From Endomicrobiaceae bacterium (GTDB taxonomy: Bacteria; Elusimicrobiota; Endomicrobiia; Endomicrobiales; Endomicrobiaceae), in NCBI GenBank assembly GCA_028690485.1, contig JAQVBD010000001.1:1-64000 (forward strand): a stretch of DNA of 64,000 nucleotides, written 5' to 3'. Under the pieces are notes generated by a model. The model did not search any database. It saw only the letters and a list, made by a program, of their open reading frames with translations, and was not told the DNA's origin. The position numbers and the translations under genes were made by a program. Within the stretch, counting starts at the first letter, position 1, and each line of letters starts with the position of its first letter. Shown piece by piece: positions 48,571 through 58,900 of this stretch.

Positions 48571-48948
48571 ACGAAACAAATATTAGCAACTTTACTTATT
48601 TTATCAGTAACTATTACAGGTTGTTCAATGTTTGCTAGTTCTAGACAAACGATTTCTATTATGTCAAATGTACCAGAAACTGAAATATATGTAAATGGCT
48701 TATTAGTTGGTCAAGGATTTGCTGTCACAACTAGCGTACAAAGGAACAAAAATGTTCAAATAATGGCAAAGGCAAATGGCTATTACTCTTCATATTATAA
48801 TATTAATACAGAGATGAGTACGACAGGTATTTTAGATATAATAGGTGGTGTATGTTGGTTGATACCATTTATTGGATTAGCTTTTCCTGGTTCTAAAACT
48901 TTAAGCATGAACAATGTAGCAATGAATTTAGTTCCTGATAAAAAATAA
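48571..48948 (+). CDS. Small PEGA-like lipoprotein with apparent ACG start
   Basis: The reading frame from ACG encodes K-Q-I-L-A-T-L-L-I-L-S-V-T-I-T-G-C18, a complete lipoprotein signal peptide with lipobox, and then a PEGA-like domain (N-V-P-E-T-E-I-Y-V-N-G-L-L-V-G ... A-N-G-Y-Y). GGAG at 48560-48563 is 7 bases before the ACG, ideal for a start there. The first ATG, 20 codons into the frame, would remove the signal peptide and lipobox cysteine and lacks a ribosome site. So either ACG is used or an ATG was recently mutated. The C-terminal half is hydrophobic, then polar. Total 125 codons plus stop. Confidence 0.72.
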   Translation, partial: TKQILATLLILSVTITGCSMFASSRQTISIMSNVPETEIYVNGLLVGQGFAVTTSVQRNKNVQIMAKANGYYSSYYNINTEMSTTGILDIIGGVCWLIPFIGLAFPGSKTLSMNNVAMNLVPDKK

Positions 48949-48975
48949 ATTGATTTTGAAATTATTAAGGGTATT

Positions 48976-50313
48976 ATGTGCAAATATGATGTTGCAATTA
49001 TTGGTGCGGGTCCAGCCGGATATACTTCTGCTGTCAGATTTGCACAACTTGGTCTAAAAGTTGCTATTATTGAAAAGGATAAATTGGGTGGAACTTGTTT
49101 AAATTCAGGTTGTATTCCAACTAAATTTTTATGGCAAGCAGCAAAGACTAAACAAAAAATTCTAAAATCTTTAGAGTACGGTATTAAATCAACAATAGAA
49201 CCTATAAATTTTCAAGATATTATCAACAGAAAAAACAAAATTGTTGAGAATTTATCTAAGGGTGTACAAAAACTTCTTGAGAGTTATAATATTGAGATTG
49301 TTAAAGGAAAAGCTTCTTTTAAATCTTCTAACCAACTTGTTATAAAAACAGATAATGAAGAATTTGAAATAACTGCAGATAAAATAATAGTTGCAACCGG
49401 TTCCATTTCAAAATCTATTCCAAATGTTCAGTTTGACCATATCAAATATATTGACTCTACAGATGCTTTAAATCTAACAGTAATACCCAAAAATATGCTT
49501 GTTATTGGCGGCGGAGCAATAGGTATAGAACTTAGTTCAATATTTGCAACTTTTGGTTGTGATATTACTTTAAGAGAAATTTTTCCTCAGCTTTTGCCAA
49601 ATGAAGATTTAGAACTTGCACAAGAAATTGCAAAAGGTTTATCAAGGCAAGGTATTAAAGTTGAAGTTGGTTGTAGTGATGCTCTGCAAGATGAAAATAA
49701 ATTTGAAAAGATATTGATAGTTGCAGGAAGACAGGCATCTATAGATGAATTAAATGTTTCAAATATTAATTTGCAAACAGATAAAAGAAATTATCTAGTA
49801 TCAGATGATTATTCAACAAATATCAAAAATATTTTTGCGATAGGTGATATAACAGGTAAATGTTTTTTGGCATATACAGCAGGGCAAGATGGAATTAATA
49901 TTGTAGAAAAACTTATCAATCACAAAATAGAAAAATCAAATGACCCAATACCAAAAGTAGTATTTTCTTTTCCACCTGTTGCATCAGTTAAAGATTGTGA
50001 ATTCGATAATTATCAAAATATTGTATATGGTAAATTTCTGTTTTCTGCTAATGCAAGAGCACAAATTGAATTTGAAAGAACAGGCTGGGTAAAAGTTGCA
50101 GTTGATAAAGATAGTGAAAAAATTTTAGGTGTGTGGATTATTGGTGCAAATGCAGATGAATTGATTAATATTGCATCGGTAATGATAAAAGCGAATATGA
50201 CAGTCTGTGATTTGTCTAAAAATATTTTCTTTCATCCTAGTCTTGCTGAAATGATTTTAGGTTCATGTGAACAGGCATTGAATAAATGCCCGGATTTACC
50301 AAAAAGTATTTAA
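48976..50313 (+). CDS. lpdA: Dihydrolipoamide dehydrogenase
   Basis: FAD-dependent E3 enzyme that reoxidises lipoyl groups of 2-oxoacid dehydrogenases or the glycine cleavage system. The 445-residue protein has the FAD loop I-G-A-G-P-A-G at 9-15, the redox cysteines C41-L-N-S-G-C46, the NAD loop G-G-G-A-I-G-I-E, the A-I-G-D-I-T-G motif and a C-terminal H-P-S-L-A-E. It lies directly before gcvT, so a glycine cleavage role is likely. Confidence 0.93.
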   Translation: MCKYDVAIIGAGPAGYTSAVRFAQLGLKVAIIEKDKLGGTCLNSGCIPTKFLWQAAKTKQKILKSLEYGIKSTIEPINFQDIINRKNKIVENLSKGVQKLLESYNIEIVKGKASFKSSNQLVIKTDNEEFEITADKIIVATGSISKSIPNVQFDHIKYIDSTDALNLTVIPKNMLVIGGGAIGIELSSIFATFGCDITLREIFPQLLPNEDLELAQEIAKGLSRQGIKVEVGCSDALQDENKFEKILIVAGRQASIDELNVSNINLQTDKRNYLVSDDYSTNIKNIFAIGDITGKCFLAYTAGQDGINIVEKLINHKIEKSNDPIPKVVFSFPPVASVKDCEFDNYQNIVYGKFLFSANARAQIEFERTGWVKVAVDKDSEKILGVWIIGANADELINIASVMIKANMTVCDLSKNIFFHPSLAEMILGSCEQALNKCPDLPKSI

Positions 50314-50340
50314 TTTTAAAAAAAATATAAGAGGGAAAAG

Positions 50341-51411
50341 ATGCTAAAAGAAACTTTTTTAAACAAAAAACATAAAGAGTTGAGTGCTAAATTTACTGAA
50401 TTTGGCGGGTGGAATATGCCGGTTATGTATACCTCAATAATTGAAGAACATAATGCTGTTAGAACAGCAGCAGGCATTTTTGATACTTCTCATATGGGAA
50501 CATTTATTATTACAGGATCTAATGCAGGTAAATTTTTAGATTTTATAACAATATCTGATATGTCTAAATTGCCTTTATATAAAGCCAGATATTCGATGCT
50601 TTTAAATGAAGAAGGTGGAATTAAGGATGATATCATAGTTTATAAATTTGAAGATTATTATATGATGGTTGTAAATGCTGGTAACTTAGATAAAGATTTT
50701 AAATGGTTAAATGATAATAAAATTGATAATGTTGAAATAAGCAATATAAGCTCTGAAATTTGTTTAATTGCATTACAAGGTCCAAAAGCAATTGAGATAA
50801 TGCAAAATATTGTTGAAGAAAATATTCTCTTTATGAAATATTTTACAGGTAAAGATGTTAAGTTTAAAGGATTAAATTCAAAATTTGCAAAAATTGCAAG
50901 AACAGGTTATACAGGTGAAGATGGCTTTGAAATTTTTGTTTCAAATAACTGTGCGGAGAAGGTATGGTCTAAGTTACTTGAATTAGGAGCAAAACCTTGT
51001 GGTCTTGGGTGTAGAGATACTTTGAGATTAGAAGCATGCATGCCTTTACATGGTCATGAAATTTCTGAAGAAATTACTCCAATAGATGCAGGTTTTGAAA
51101 AAACTGTATTTTGGCAAAAAGAGTTTATAGGAAAATCAGTTATAGAAAAAGCCAGAAACAATCCGTTAAAAAAACTTATAGCTTTTTTTTGTGAAGGTTC
51201 AATAGCAAGAAATGGTTCAGAACTTTTTTTAAATGACAAAAGAATTGGTTATGTTACAAGTGGAACATTTTCACCGACATTAAAAAAAGCGATAGGCCTT
51301 GCTTTAATAGATTATAATACAAACGAAACATCTGAAATTAAAGTAAAAGTTCATAACAATTTAAGAAATATAAAAATCGTTTCAAAACCATTTTACAAAA
51401 GAACGAAATGA
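50341..51411 (+). CDS. gcvT: Glycine cleavage system T protein (aminomethyltransferase)
   Basis: Transfers the methylene group of glycine to tetrahydrofolate. The 356-residue protein has F-G-G-W-N-M-P-V-M-Y, D-T-S-H-M-G, G-G-I-K-D-D, R-T-G-Y-T-G-E-D-G-F-E, C-G-L-G-x-R-D-T-L-R-L-E-A and a C-terminal G-x-V-T-S-G-T-x-S-P-T. It follows lpdA in the same direction with GAGGGAAAAG before its ATG. The other glycine cleavage genes (gcvH, gcvP) are not in this window. It overlaps the following pilus gene by 4 bases. Confidence 0.95.
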   Translation: MLKETFLNKKHKELSAKFTEFGGWNMPVMYTSIIEEHNAVRTAAGIFDTSHMGTFIITGSNAGKFLDFITISDMSKLPLYKARYSMLLNEEGGIKDDIIVYKFEDYYMMVVNAGNLDKDFKWLNDNKIDNVEISNISSEICLIALQGPKAIEIMQNIVEENILFMKYFTGKDVKFKGLNSKFAKIARTGYTGEDGFEIFVSNNCAEKVWSKLLELGAKPCGLGCRDTLRLEACMPLHGHEISEEITPIDAGFEKTVFWQKEFIGKSVIEKARNNPLKKLIAFFCEGSIARNGSELFLNDKRIGYVTSGTFSPTLKKAIGLALIDYNTNETSEIKVKVHNNLRNIKIVSKPFYKRTK

Positions 51412-52139
51412 TGAAATTTAGCTTAGTTATAATTTTTATATTTTCTTGCTTTAATTTTTTGTTTGCAGAACAGTTGATAGAAATATCTGTAGAAATTACA
51501 GAAATAAATAATAATAAAGCAAAAGAGTATGGCATTAAATGGGTTGATGAAATATCTGCCGGTGAGTTATTGATCGAAAATGCAAGTGGTTCAACAGCTT
51601 TTCCATCATTAGTTGATTTTAATGATTGGGTAAGATATACTCCTCTTAGTGCTAAATTGAAATTATTACAAGAAAATGGTTCAGCACAAGTTTTATCAAA
51701 CCCAAAATTGGTTACTAAGTCAGGATCCAAAGCCAGATTTTTAGTAGGAGGAGAATTCCCTATTTCTGTTTCAGGTGTTTCAGGTGGAACTGTTGAATGG
51801 AAAGAATATGGAATTATAACTGAAATTTTGCCAAAAATATTACCGGATAATAAAATAGATCTTTCTATTGAAGCAGAGCTTTCGAGACTCGATTGGTCAA
51901 ATGCAGTCCAAGGTTTTCCAAATATTGCAAAAAGACAAGCAAAATCAAATGTCATAGTAAAAAATAAACAAACTATAGTAATTGCAGGTTTAATAGAAAA
52001 TTATAAAGATAAAAGTACTTCAGGGTTACCATTATTGTCGGATATACCAATATTAGGTGTTTTATTTAAAAAAACAAAAACAGTGGAAAATAAAACAAAT
52101 GTTTTAATATTTGTTACATCAAAAATTATAGAACAATGA
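51408..52139 (+). CDS. Short secretin-domain protein (GspD/CpaC C-terminal type)
   Basis: A 243-residue exported protein: signal peptide of about 20 residues ending in L-F-A, then the secretin core with E-I-S-V-E-I-T-E-I-N, Q-V-L-S-N-P-K-L-V-T, G-G-x-F-P-I-S and G-L-P-L-L-S-D-I-P-I-L-G-x-L-F. Secretins form outer-membrane gates for type II secretion or pili and are usually 400-600 residues because of N-terminal N-domains. These are absent here, so it may be a minimal secretin or a truncated paralog. The two adjacent ATGs (51408, 51411) are both possible starts. Context with pilin-like genes suggests a Tad-like system. Confidence 0.82.
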   Translation: MMKFSLVIIFIFSCFNFLFAEQLIEISVEITEINNNKAKEYGIKWVDEISAGELLIENASGSTAFPSLVDFNDWVRYTPLSAKLKLLQENGSAQVLSNPKLVTKSGSKARFLVGGEFPISVSGVSGGTVEWKEYGIITEILPKILPDNKIDLSIEAELSRLDWSNAVQGFPNIAKRQAKSNVIVKNKQTIVIAGLIENYKDKSTSGLPLLSDIPILGVLFKKTKTVENKTNVLIFVTSKIIEQ

Positions 52140-52315
52140 AGTATATTATAAATCAATTAAAAAATAATTTTGCTCAAACAACAGTTGAATATATTTTATT
52201 TATAGTAATTATGTTTATTGCAAGTTATGGAATGCTTAAACTCTTTTCTTTAGTTTGGAAATATAAATTTAATCTTATTTCTCTTTCAGTTGGAACATTT
52301 AATGCAATTTTTTAA
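52136..52315 (+). CDS. Flp-type pilin-like small membrane protein
   Basis: A 59-residue protein with a class III prepilin pattern: short positively charged leader, F-A then Q-T-T-V-E-Y with glutamate at +5 of the likely cleavage site, followed by a hydrophobic helix I-L-F-I-V-I-M-F-I-A. Flp pilins are about 50-70 residues and normally have Gly at -1; here it is Ala. It overlaps the secretin-like gene by 4 bases (ATGA) and the next TadE-like gene starts inside it. Its tight packing in the operon supports it being real. Confidence 0.78.
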   Translation: MKYIINQLKNNFAQTTVEYILFIVIMFIASYGMLKLFSLVWKYKFNLISLSVGTFNAIF

Positions 52316-52805
52316 AATAATTAACACTAATAGAGGACAATCTTTCTTAGAGGGACTTGTTATTAGCATTATAATAACAATTTTTATGTTTGCAGCAGTA
52401 CAAGTTTGTATTATGTGTATTGATGATATGTTTTTAAATTTTGCTAGTTTTAGTGCTACTAGAAAAATTTCTGTAAGTAAAAGAAAAGAAATAGAAAATG
52501 TGGCTAAAAAATCCGTATCTGATATATTGTCTGTATATAGTTTAAATTCAGCAAGTATAATAAATTATAAAACTACCCATTGGGATGAACCAATATTAGG
52601 CAACAAAGTTAAAGATCATAATAATAACAATATAAATAAACATAATGTTAAGATTGGATATGACATGAAAATTATGTTTAGTAAATTATTTAATTCAACA
52701 GCATACAGACATCAGTCATCAAGAGCCAGAATGGTAAAATCGCCGGATGAAGAATATTATAATAAGGCATATCCAGATGCAAAAGAATTCCCATCATTTA
52801 AATAA
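52302..52805 (+). CDS. TadE-like pseudopilin
   Basis: A 167-residue protein with a G/Q-S-F-L-E prepilin-like cleavage motif near residue 12 (glutamate at +5) and a membrane helix at about 16-38, then a soluble part. This fits the TadE/TadF minor pseudopilins of the tight-adherence (Tad) pilus. The ATG chosen follows GGAA at 6 bases and overlaps the pilin-like gene by 14 bases; a TTG four codons earlier is an alternative. The partner TadG-like gene follows. Confidence 0.72.
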   Translation: MQFFKIINTNRGQSFLEGLVISIIITIFMFAAVQVCIMCIDDMFLNFASFSATRKISVSKRKEIENVAKKSVSDILSVYSLNSASIINYKTTHWDEPILGNKVKDHNNNNINKHNVKIGYDMKIMFSKLFNSTAYRHQSSRARMVKSPDEEYYNKAYPDAKEFPSFK

Positions 52806-53955
52806 ATTTTACATTAATAAGAAAGGTCAAGTATTACCATATTTTCTTGTTATGGCTATGATTTTATTACTAAGTTGGGCTATGATGTTAAATATTGCAA
52901 AATTACTTAGAGATAGAATGATTTTGCAAAATTCTGTTGACAATGTTGCTTTATCAATAGGAACTTTGCAAGCAAGAACATTAAATTTGCTTGGTGCAAC
53001 AAATCACCTTATGGCAACAATTTTGTCAACAGCATCATATCCAAAAATTGCTATGTTTCCAACATTTTCTACAGATAGAATTGGTGGTTCTATGATACCG
53101 GGACCATTTTGCGATTATAAATGTAGTGGCTGTTCAGGATTTACAATGACAGAAAGTTATACAGGTGTATTAAGAATGAAAAAAGCGATTAATAAAATAC
53201 AAAAATTTCAAGATACAGTCATAAATATGTATATGATTAATCATTTTGGGATTATTAAAAGTATTGCAGCAGAATATAATACTGTTGTAGTTATACCATC
53301 AAGATTTGCAAAGAATCTAAATTCTATAAATATAACTCTAACAGATCCAAAAGTCTTATTAGGAATTAAACGGAATAATAAAGGAATAACTTATTATAAA
53401 ACTATAAATTATTGTGGTGATTTTAAGGCAAAACATTACCATTTAGTTAATGCAAAGAAATATACACAAGATAAAGTTTCATGGTATATACAAGATAAAG
53501 ATTTTTATGATAAAAAGTTAATTGCAGTTGGTACAAAACTTTCAACAGCTAAATCAAATGAAAATTATCCATTATTTGCAAATATGGTAGGTATTAAATA
53601 TCCAACAATGTATGCTGTTAGTGCGGTTGGTATATACAATACAAAAGGGGCAATGTTCCCTGATAAAGAAAGTGATGAAATAGGTCTATCATATATTACC
53701 GCAGCAGTTTTATCTCCAATGATAATAAAACAATTAAAAGTTTTTTATGATGCAAGTGAAGCTCTTAGTCTTATACCTGTTGTTGGCCCAATTTTAGGCG
53801 GAACGGTGCTTATATCCGGTGGAATTTATGCTGCTGTTGCAGTAGATAAAATTATTTCAGAACCTAATAATAAAAATACACCGATTTATCAATATAATAA
53901 TGCTGAACTTGGCGGATGGGATGCTCATTTTGTTCCTGTTGTTAATAAAAAATAG
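52777..53955 (+). CDS. TadG-like Flp pilus assembly protein
   Basis: A 392-residue protein with the K-K-G-Q-V-L-P-Y-F sequence and an N-terminal helix (about 18-40), then a soluble periplasmic region. The N-terminal pattern matches TadG-type proteins, which carry a G-Q-A/V-x-P motif before their membrane anchor. A late hydrophobic segment lies at about 325-350. No von Willebrand domain was recognised, unlike many TadG proteins. The chosen ATG has AAGG upstream; an in-frame ATG at 52747 would add ten residues. Tad ATPase and platform genes are not in this window. Confidence 0.62.
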   Translation: MQKNSHHLNKFYINKKGQVLPYFLVMAMILLLSWAMMLNIAKLLRDRMILQNSVDNVALSIGTLQARTLNLLGATNHLMATILSTASYPKIAMFPTFSTDRIGGSMIPGPFCDYKCSGCSGFTMTESYTGVLRMKKAINKIQKFQDTVINMYMINHFGIIKSIAAEYNTVVVIPSRFAKNLNSINITLTDPKVLLGIKRNNKGITYYKTINYCGDFKAKHYHLVNAKKYTQDKVSWYIQDKDFYDKKLIAVGTKLSTAKSNENYPLFANMVGIKYPTMYAVSAVGIYNTKGAMFPDKESDEIGLSYITAAVLSPMIIKQLKVFYDASEALSLIPVVGPILGGTVLISGGIYAAVAVDKIISEPNNKNTPIYQYNNAELGGWDAHFVPVVNKK

Positions 53956-53976
53956 CTGATAAAATTTTTTATTTGA

Positions 53977-54005
53977 TTGATAGAATCATTTTCTTTTTAT
54001 ATAAT
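53977..54005 (+). promoter_or_regulatory. Sigma-70-type promoter for the thioredoxin operon
   Basis: TTGATA, a 17-base spacer and a perfect TATAAT lie between the TadG-like gene and trxA. The predicted RNA start is about 20 bases before the trxA ATG, with TTGGGGGCT as ribosome site. Confidence 0.72.
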
Positions 54006-54032
54006 TTAGAAAATAGTTTATTGGGGGCTAAA

Positions 54033-54353
54033 ATGGCAGAATTAAATATTACAGAACAAAATTTCGATCAGGAAGTTTTAAAGTCAAGTATTCCGGTGTT
54101 AATTGATTTTTGGGCACCTTGGTGCGGACCATGTAAGATGTTATCTCCAGTTATTGAAGAATTAGCAAAAGATTATGAAGGGAAAGTAAAAATTTGTAAA
54201 CTCAATACCGATGATAATATGGCTTTGTCTTCAAAATTTCAAATCACATCTATACCATGTTTGATTATTTTTAAAGGTGGGAAACCTATACATAAAATTG
54301 TTGGGTTTAGACCTAAAAATGATATAAAAAAGGAGATAGATAATGTTATTTAA
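54033..54353 (+). CDS. trxA: Thioredoxin
   Basis: The 106-residue cytoplasmic thioredoxin has W30-C31-G-P-C34-K and the cis-proline segment S-I-P-C-L-I-I-F. It reduces disulfides, including those of many metabolic enzymes, and is itself reduced by TrxB encoded two genes downstream. The ATG used is directly after the GGGGG site; the longer frame upstream contains the promoter. An unusual extra Cys follows the cis-proline. Confidence 0.96.
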   Translation: MAELNITEQNFDQEVLKSSIPVLIDFWAPWCGPCKMLSPVIEELAKDYEGKVKICKLNTDDNMALSSKFQITSIPCLIIFKGGKPIHKIVGFRPKNDIKKEIDNVI

Positions 54354-54822
54354 AAAAATATTATTATTTTTAGTAGTATGTATTTGTTTTACTACTTTTT
54401 CATTTGCAGCTTCTGCTCCAGATTTTACATTACAAGATTTAAACGGACAACAAGTTTCGTTGTCTGATTATAAAGGTAAAGTTATATTTATAGATTTTTG
54501 GGCAACTTGGTGTCCTCCTTGCAGACAATCCATACCATCTGTTGAAAAATTATATGATGAATATAAAGACAATGGAAGTTTTGTAATTTTAGGTATCAAT
54601 TTAAATGAAGAAAAATCAACTATTTTAAAATTCATGGAAAAACAAAAAATAAATTATAAGGTTTTGATGAGTGATAAGAAAGTTGTATCAAATTATAAAA
54701 TTAGTGGAATTCCAGCATTTTTCTTAATAGACCAGAATGGTGATATATATAATAAATATGTTGGATATTCACCAGCCAATGAAAATAAATGGAAAGAAGA
54801 TATAAAAAAATTAATAAATTAA
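54343..54822 (+). CDS. Exported TlpA/ResA-like thiol-disulfide oxidoreductase
   Basis: A 159-residue periplasmic or membrane-anchored thioredoxin-fold protein. It has a signal peptide (about 1-22), the AhpC/TSA-like start A-P-D-F-T-L-Q-D-L-N-G, the W-C57-P-P-C60 active site and the cis-proline segment G-I-P-A-F-F-L-I-D. Such proteins reduce cysteines in cytochrome c maturation or envelope proteins. It overlaps trxA by 11 bases. Confidence 0.93.
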   Translation: MLFKKILLFLVVCICFTTFSFAASAPDFTLQDLNGQQVSLSDYKGKVIFIDFWATWCPPCRQSIPSVEKLYDEYKDNGSFVILGINLNEEKSTILKFMEKQKINYKVLMSDKKVVSNYKISGIPAFFLIDQNGDIYNKYVGYSPANENKWKEDIKKLIN

Positions 54823-54837
54823 AAAAGAGACTATTTT

Positions 54838-55758
54838 ATGATATATGATGTAATTATTATTGGCGGAGGACCTGCAGGTTTATCTGCTGGGATATATTCT
54901 TCAAGATCAAGACTTAAAACTTTACTTATTGAGAAAGCTGGTTGTGGTGGACAGATTGCTATTACTGATAATCTTGAAAATTATCCTGGTTTTGAAGAAG
55001 GGATTAATGGCTTTGATATTGCTGTTAAAATGGAAAAACAAGCAAAAAATTTCGGTACAGAAATTATTTATGGTGAAGTTTTATCAATAGATACAGAAGA
55101 AAATTTAAAAAAAGTTATATTGTCTGACAAAACATATATAACAAAAACAATTATTATTGCCAGCGGAGCTAATTTTAAAAAGTTAAATGTTAAAGGCGAA
55201 AAAGAGTTTATTGGCAGAGGTGTTTCATATTGTGCAACTTGTGACGGTCCTTTTTTTAGAAATAAAGAAATTGCAGTTGTTGGAGGAGGAGATTCTTCAT
55301 TACAAGAAGCTTTATATTTAACAAAATTTGCAAGTAAAGTTAATTTAATACATAGAAGAGATGAATTTAGAGCGGCTAAGATTTTACAGGAAAGAGTTGT
55401 AAATGACTTAAAGATTAATGTATTTTTAAATACAACAATTGAAGAAATATATGGCTTAGAAACAATAGAGAAAGTAAAGCTTAAAAATGTTAAATCACAA
55501 GAAATTACAGAATTAAATGTAAATGGTGTTTTTATTTTCGTTGGTTGGACCCCAAATACAAATTTTTTAACACAGTCAAAAATATCTTTAAATGAAAATG
55601 GATATATTATTACAAATGACAATATGCAGACTTCTATATCTGGAATTTTTGCTTGTGGTGATATTAGAAAAAAACTTTTAAGACAGGTTGTCACTGCAGT
55701 GGGTGATGGGGCTACGGCTTCAGTAGCAGCACAGCATTATATAGAAGAAAATATATAA
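54838..55758 (+). CDS. trxB: Thioredoxin reductase
   Basis: FAD/NADPH enzyme that reduces thioredoxin. The 306-residue protein has the FAD loop G9-G-G-P-A-G14, redox pair C132-A-T-C135 in Y-C-A-T-C-D-G, NADPH loop G-G-G-D-S-S-L-Q-E-A and the late A-C-G-D-I-R motif with R-Q-V-V-T-A-x-G-D-G. It completes the trxA-tlpA-trxB unit. Confidence 0.97.
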   Translation: MIYDVIIIGGGPAGLSAGIYSSRSRLKTLLIEKAGCGGQIAITDNLENYPGFEEGINGFDIAVKMEKQAKNFGTEIIYGEVLSIDTEENLKKVILSDKTYITKTIIIASGANFKKLNVKGEKEFIGRGVSYCATCDGPFFRNKEIAVVGGGDSSLQEALYLTKFASKVNLIHRRDEFRAAKILQERVVNDLKINVFLNTTIEEIYGLETIEKVKLKNVKSQEITELNVNGVFIFVGWTPNTNFLTQSKISLNENGYIITNDNMQTSISGIFACGDIRKKLLRQVVTAVGDGATASVAAQHYIEENI

Positions 55759-55902
55759 TCTAATTTTATTATTGATGTGATATTCTGACACAAAATGTAA
55801 AGTTTTAACAATTCTTCGATAATCCGGCAAAAAATCTTAAAAATTAATAATAATTAAATAAACTTATACTTTTTTGATATCTTTCTGTTTTGTTATAAAA
55901 TT

Positions 55903-58900
55903 TTAAGCTGAAGATAGTAAGGATTTAACATTTATTATATTTACAGTTTCATTATATATAGAAGAATTTTTATTTTCCCTATTAAATATTTGGGGGATAA
56001 TGATAGAAGCAGAAATTATAATAGAAGTACTGATTGTAATTAAAGTATTCCCATTTATTCCTATGGATAATAAACCACTTATTGATATTTGAGTGATACT
56101 GGCAACAATTGTTCCAAACATAGATTTAAATGCGAGCCATTTAGATTTCATATTATCATCTATTATTTCATATACTGCAGATATTTCTGTTAAAGAGGAA
56201 GTTCCTTGCCAAAAATTCATTGAAACATATAAAGTAATTAAAAATATAGGATGTCCAGTAAAAGCAAACAGTCCTACAAGTACTCCCATAGATATAAAGA
56301 AAATATTTCTATTTATTTGTTTTTCAACTATATAACTAAACTTCTTAATAAAATGTGATGCTAATGACTGGAACATGTTTGCAGCAAAATATATCGGTGC
56401 AAGAGCACCAATGGTTAATCCTGTACTAATTAATAATGGTTGTAAAAAGAAACATAAACTTACAAAGAAAATATTATTTATTACAATATTTATAAGCACA
56501 ATTGATAATGTTTTTTTGTTAGAAGACAATTTTATAATAGGTATAAATAAATTTTTAAAATATGTTTTTATTTTTTTTGATTCTTTTATGATTTTTTTAA
56601 GTTCTTTGTCGCTTTTTCGATTTTGTTTATGAGTTTCCTTATATGTAAATATAAAACTTCCAGATAAAACAACTATATCCAATATTGCTGCAATTGTGAT
56701 TACAATCATTTGATTTGTAAAGAAAGCAATTGTTCCGCCAAGAAGAGATGATACAGACATTATTATCCAGAATAACGCTAAATTTGCACCATAGATTTCC
56801 TGAAATGATTCTTTTTCACCAATCTTTTCAAGAGATTTAAAAAGAAAAGGACTGAGACTTACAGATAACCCGGATATTCCTATTGTTGGCAAAATCTGAG
56901 AAGCTAATAATAAAATTGGAGATAATCCTGATACAGTAAAACATATAGTTCCTAATGTATGGATAAATAATGATACAACAACTAAAGTTCTCTTTGAAAT
57001 TTTGTCACCAATTAAACCTGCAATCCCAGAACTAAAAAAACTAATAGGAGCTAATAATGAAAACACTATTGCAATAAATTCTAAGCTATATCCATTTGAC
57101 TGCATAAAAATAGTTGAAAAAGATGAATATAAATCAAATCCCAACATCAGTTGAATGAAAGGAAAAAATTTGATATTTGATTCCATTTTTTTTAATGTTT
57201 TTACATCTAAAATTTTTTTATTATTGCCATGGTATCTGTAAATAAAAGGTTGTTTAAATTTATTTAAATATTGTTTAACAATTTTCTTTACTTTTATAAA
57301 CCATCCTTTTAAACTTAATGAATTACTAGTTAAAATAATATCAGATAAATCTATTGTTTTTTGATTAATAGAAAACTCAGAATCTTTTATACCGGATTTT
57401 CCTAATCCCCAAAAATTTTTATGTATATTTGCCCACTTGTTTATAATTTCAATAATTTCCTTGTCTTTAAAACCGCTGCTTCTTAGTTCTTTTATCCATG
57501 TTAATAAAAATTGTTTTTGTTTGTATTTTGATAATCCTAAAACTAATAAACCATCTGAAAGAGCATCAGATGAAGTTTTTATATCCAACAATATCTGTTT
57601 ATAATGTCCTGTATCAATTTCTTCTGCATTTGGCATTATAACAGCATATTTTATTTTTTCATGCTCAAATATCCTAATAATATCATTATGAAATCCTCCT
57701 ACAATCAATATGTCTGTTTTTTTTGTGTTTTTTCTTTTTTTTATAACATCAACAAAAATACTATTCCTTTCAATATTGTTTTTATAATAAGTAGATATTA
57801 AATCATTATTTAATATTTTTATAATTTCTTTTTTATTAGTAATTTTACTTGTTCCGATTGTATTTTTAAATTTTTTTATATTTGCATTAAACTGTTTCAA
57901 ATCTTCAAATTGTATATGTAAACTGACATATTCTTTTAATAACATTATCATTTGGCTTATAAAAGCTGTCTCTTTCGTTTTTCTTGTTGTGAAAGTTCTA
58001 TCAAATATATCTTGTCTTAAAATAGTTTCTTCAATTAAAAATTTTTTAATATCAAAAGATTTAATTAGCTCATATTTCTTTTTTAATGTTTCAATATACT
58101 TATATTTTTGAAATTCTTGATTTTTTAAAAATGGTTTAGCATTTGTATAGAGTAAAATTAAATTTTCTTCAGCTGTTTTGTTTTTTTGTTTGTTTATAAT
58201 TTGTGTATATAGTGCAAAAGAAATTTTATCTTTTAGTATTTTTAAAAAGAAATTTCTATCTTTACTGACATTACTGTTTTTTATATTTATTTGTGGATTT
58301 TTTATAATATCAATAAATTTTTTTACATTTTTATATGAAGAACTAATATTTATATTGGAATAAATACATAAATTATTTAATTTATTAAAAAAAATACTAT
58401 CTTTTTTAATATTTGTACTGTTATATAGTTCATCATATATAAACATTTTTTTATTATAAAATAGTTTTTTTAATGCTTTTAGATTTTGTTCGGTTATTTC
58501 TATATTATTTAAAAAATATTTTTCTTTTTTTTGTATATTTTGAAATATTTTTATAGTGTTTATATATAAATTCCAAGATTCTATGCCATATAAATGGGTG
58601 TTTTTATTAATTGCTGCATAATATTCAAGTCCACTTAATAAACCTTGTTCAATCATTTTATTTAAAATTTTTATTTTTATTTTTTCTGGATATATCTCAT
58701 TTAATGGTGATAAATTAATTTTACCAATAGGTGCTCCTTCTGTAAAAAAATAACCAATAGACATTTTTTTATCAAGATAATCTATAATATTGAAAATATT
58801 TTTTTGTACTTTTGGTTGGCAATGAAAATCTTGGATAACTACTATATCAAGTTTTTCATTTTTTGCTGTATTAGTTTCAAAAATTCTGCCGTATGATATA

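Noticed and set aside
53973-54032. Longer thioredoxin N-terminus
   Set aside because: The extension overlaps a TTGATA-17-TATAAT promoter and would add 20 residues not seen in thioredoxins.
55068-55694. Long antisense open frame over trxB
   Set aside because: It lies entirely within the well-supported trxB gene on the other strand, has no ribosome site and resembles no protein family.
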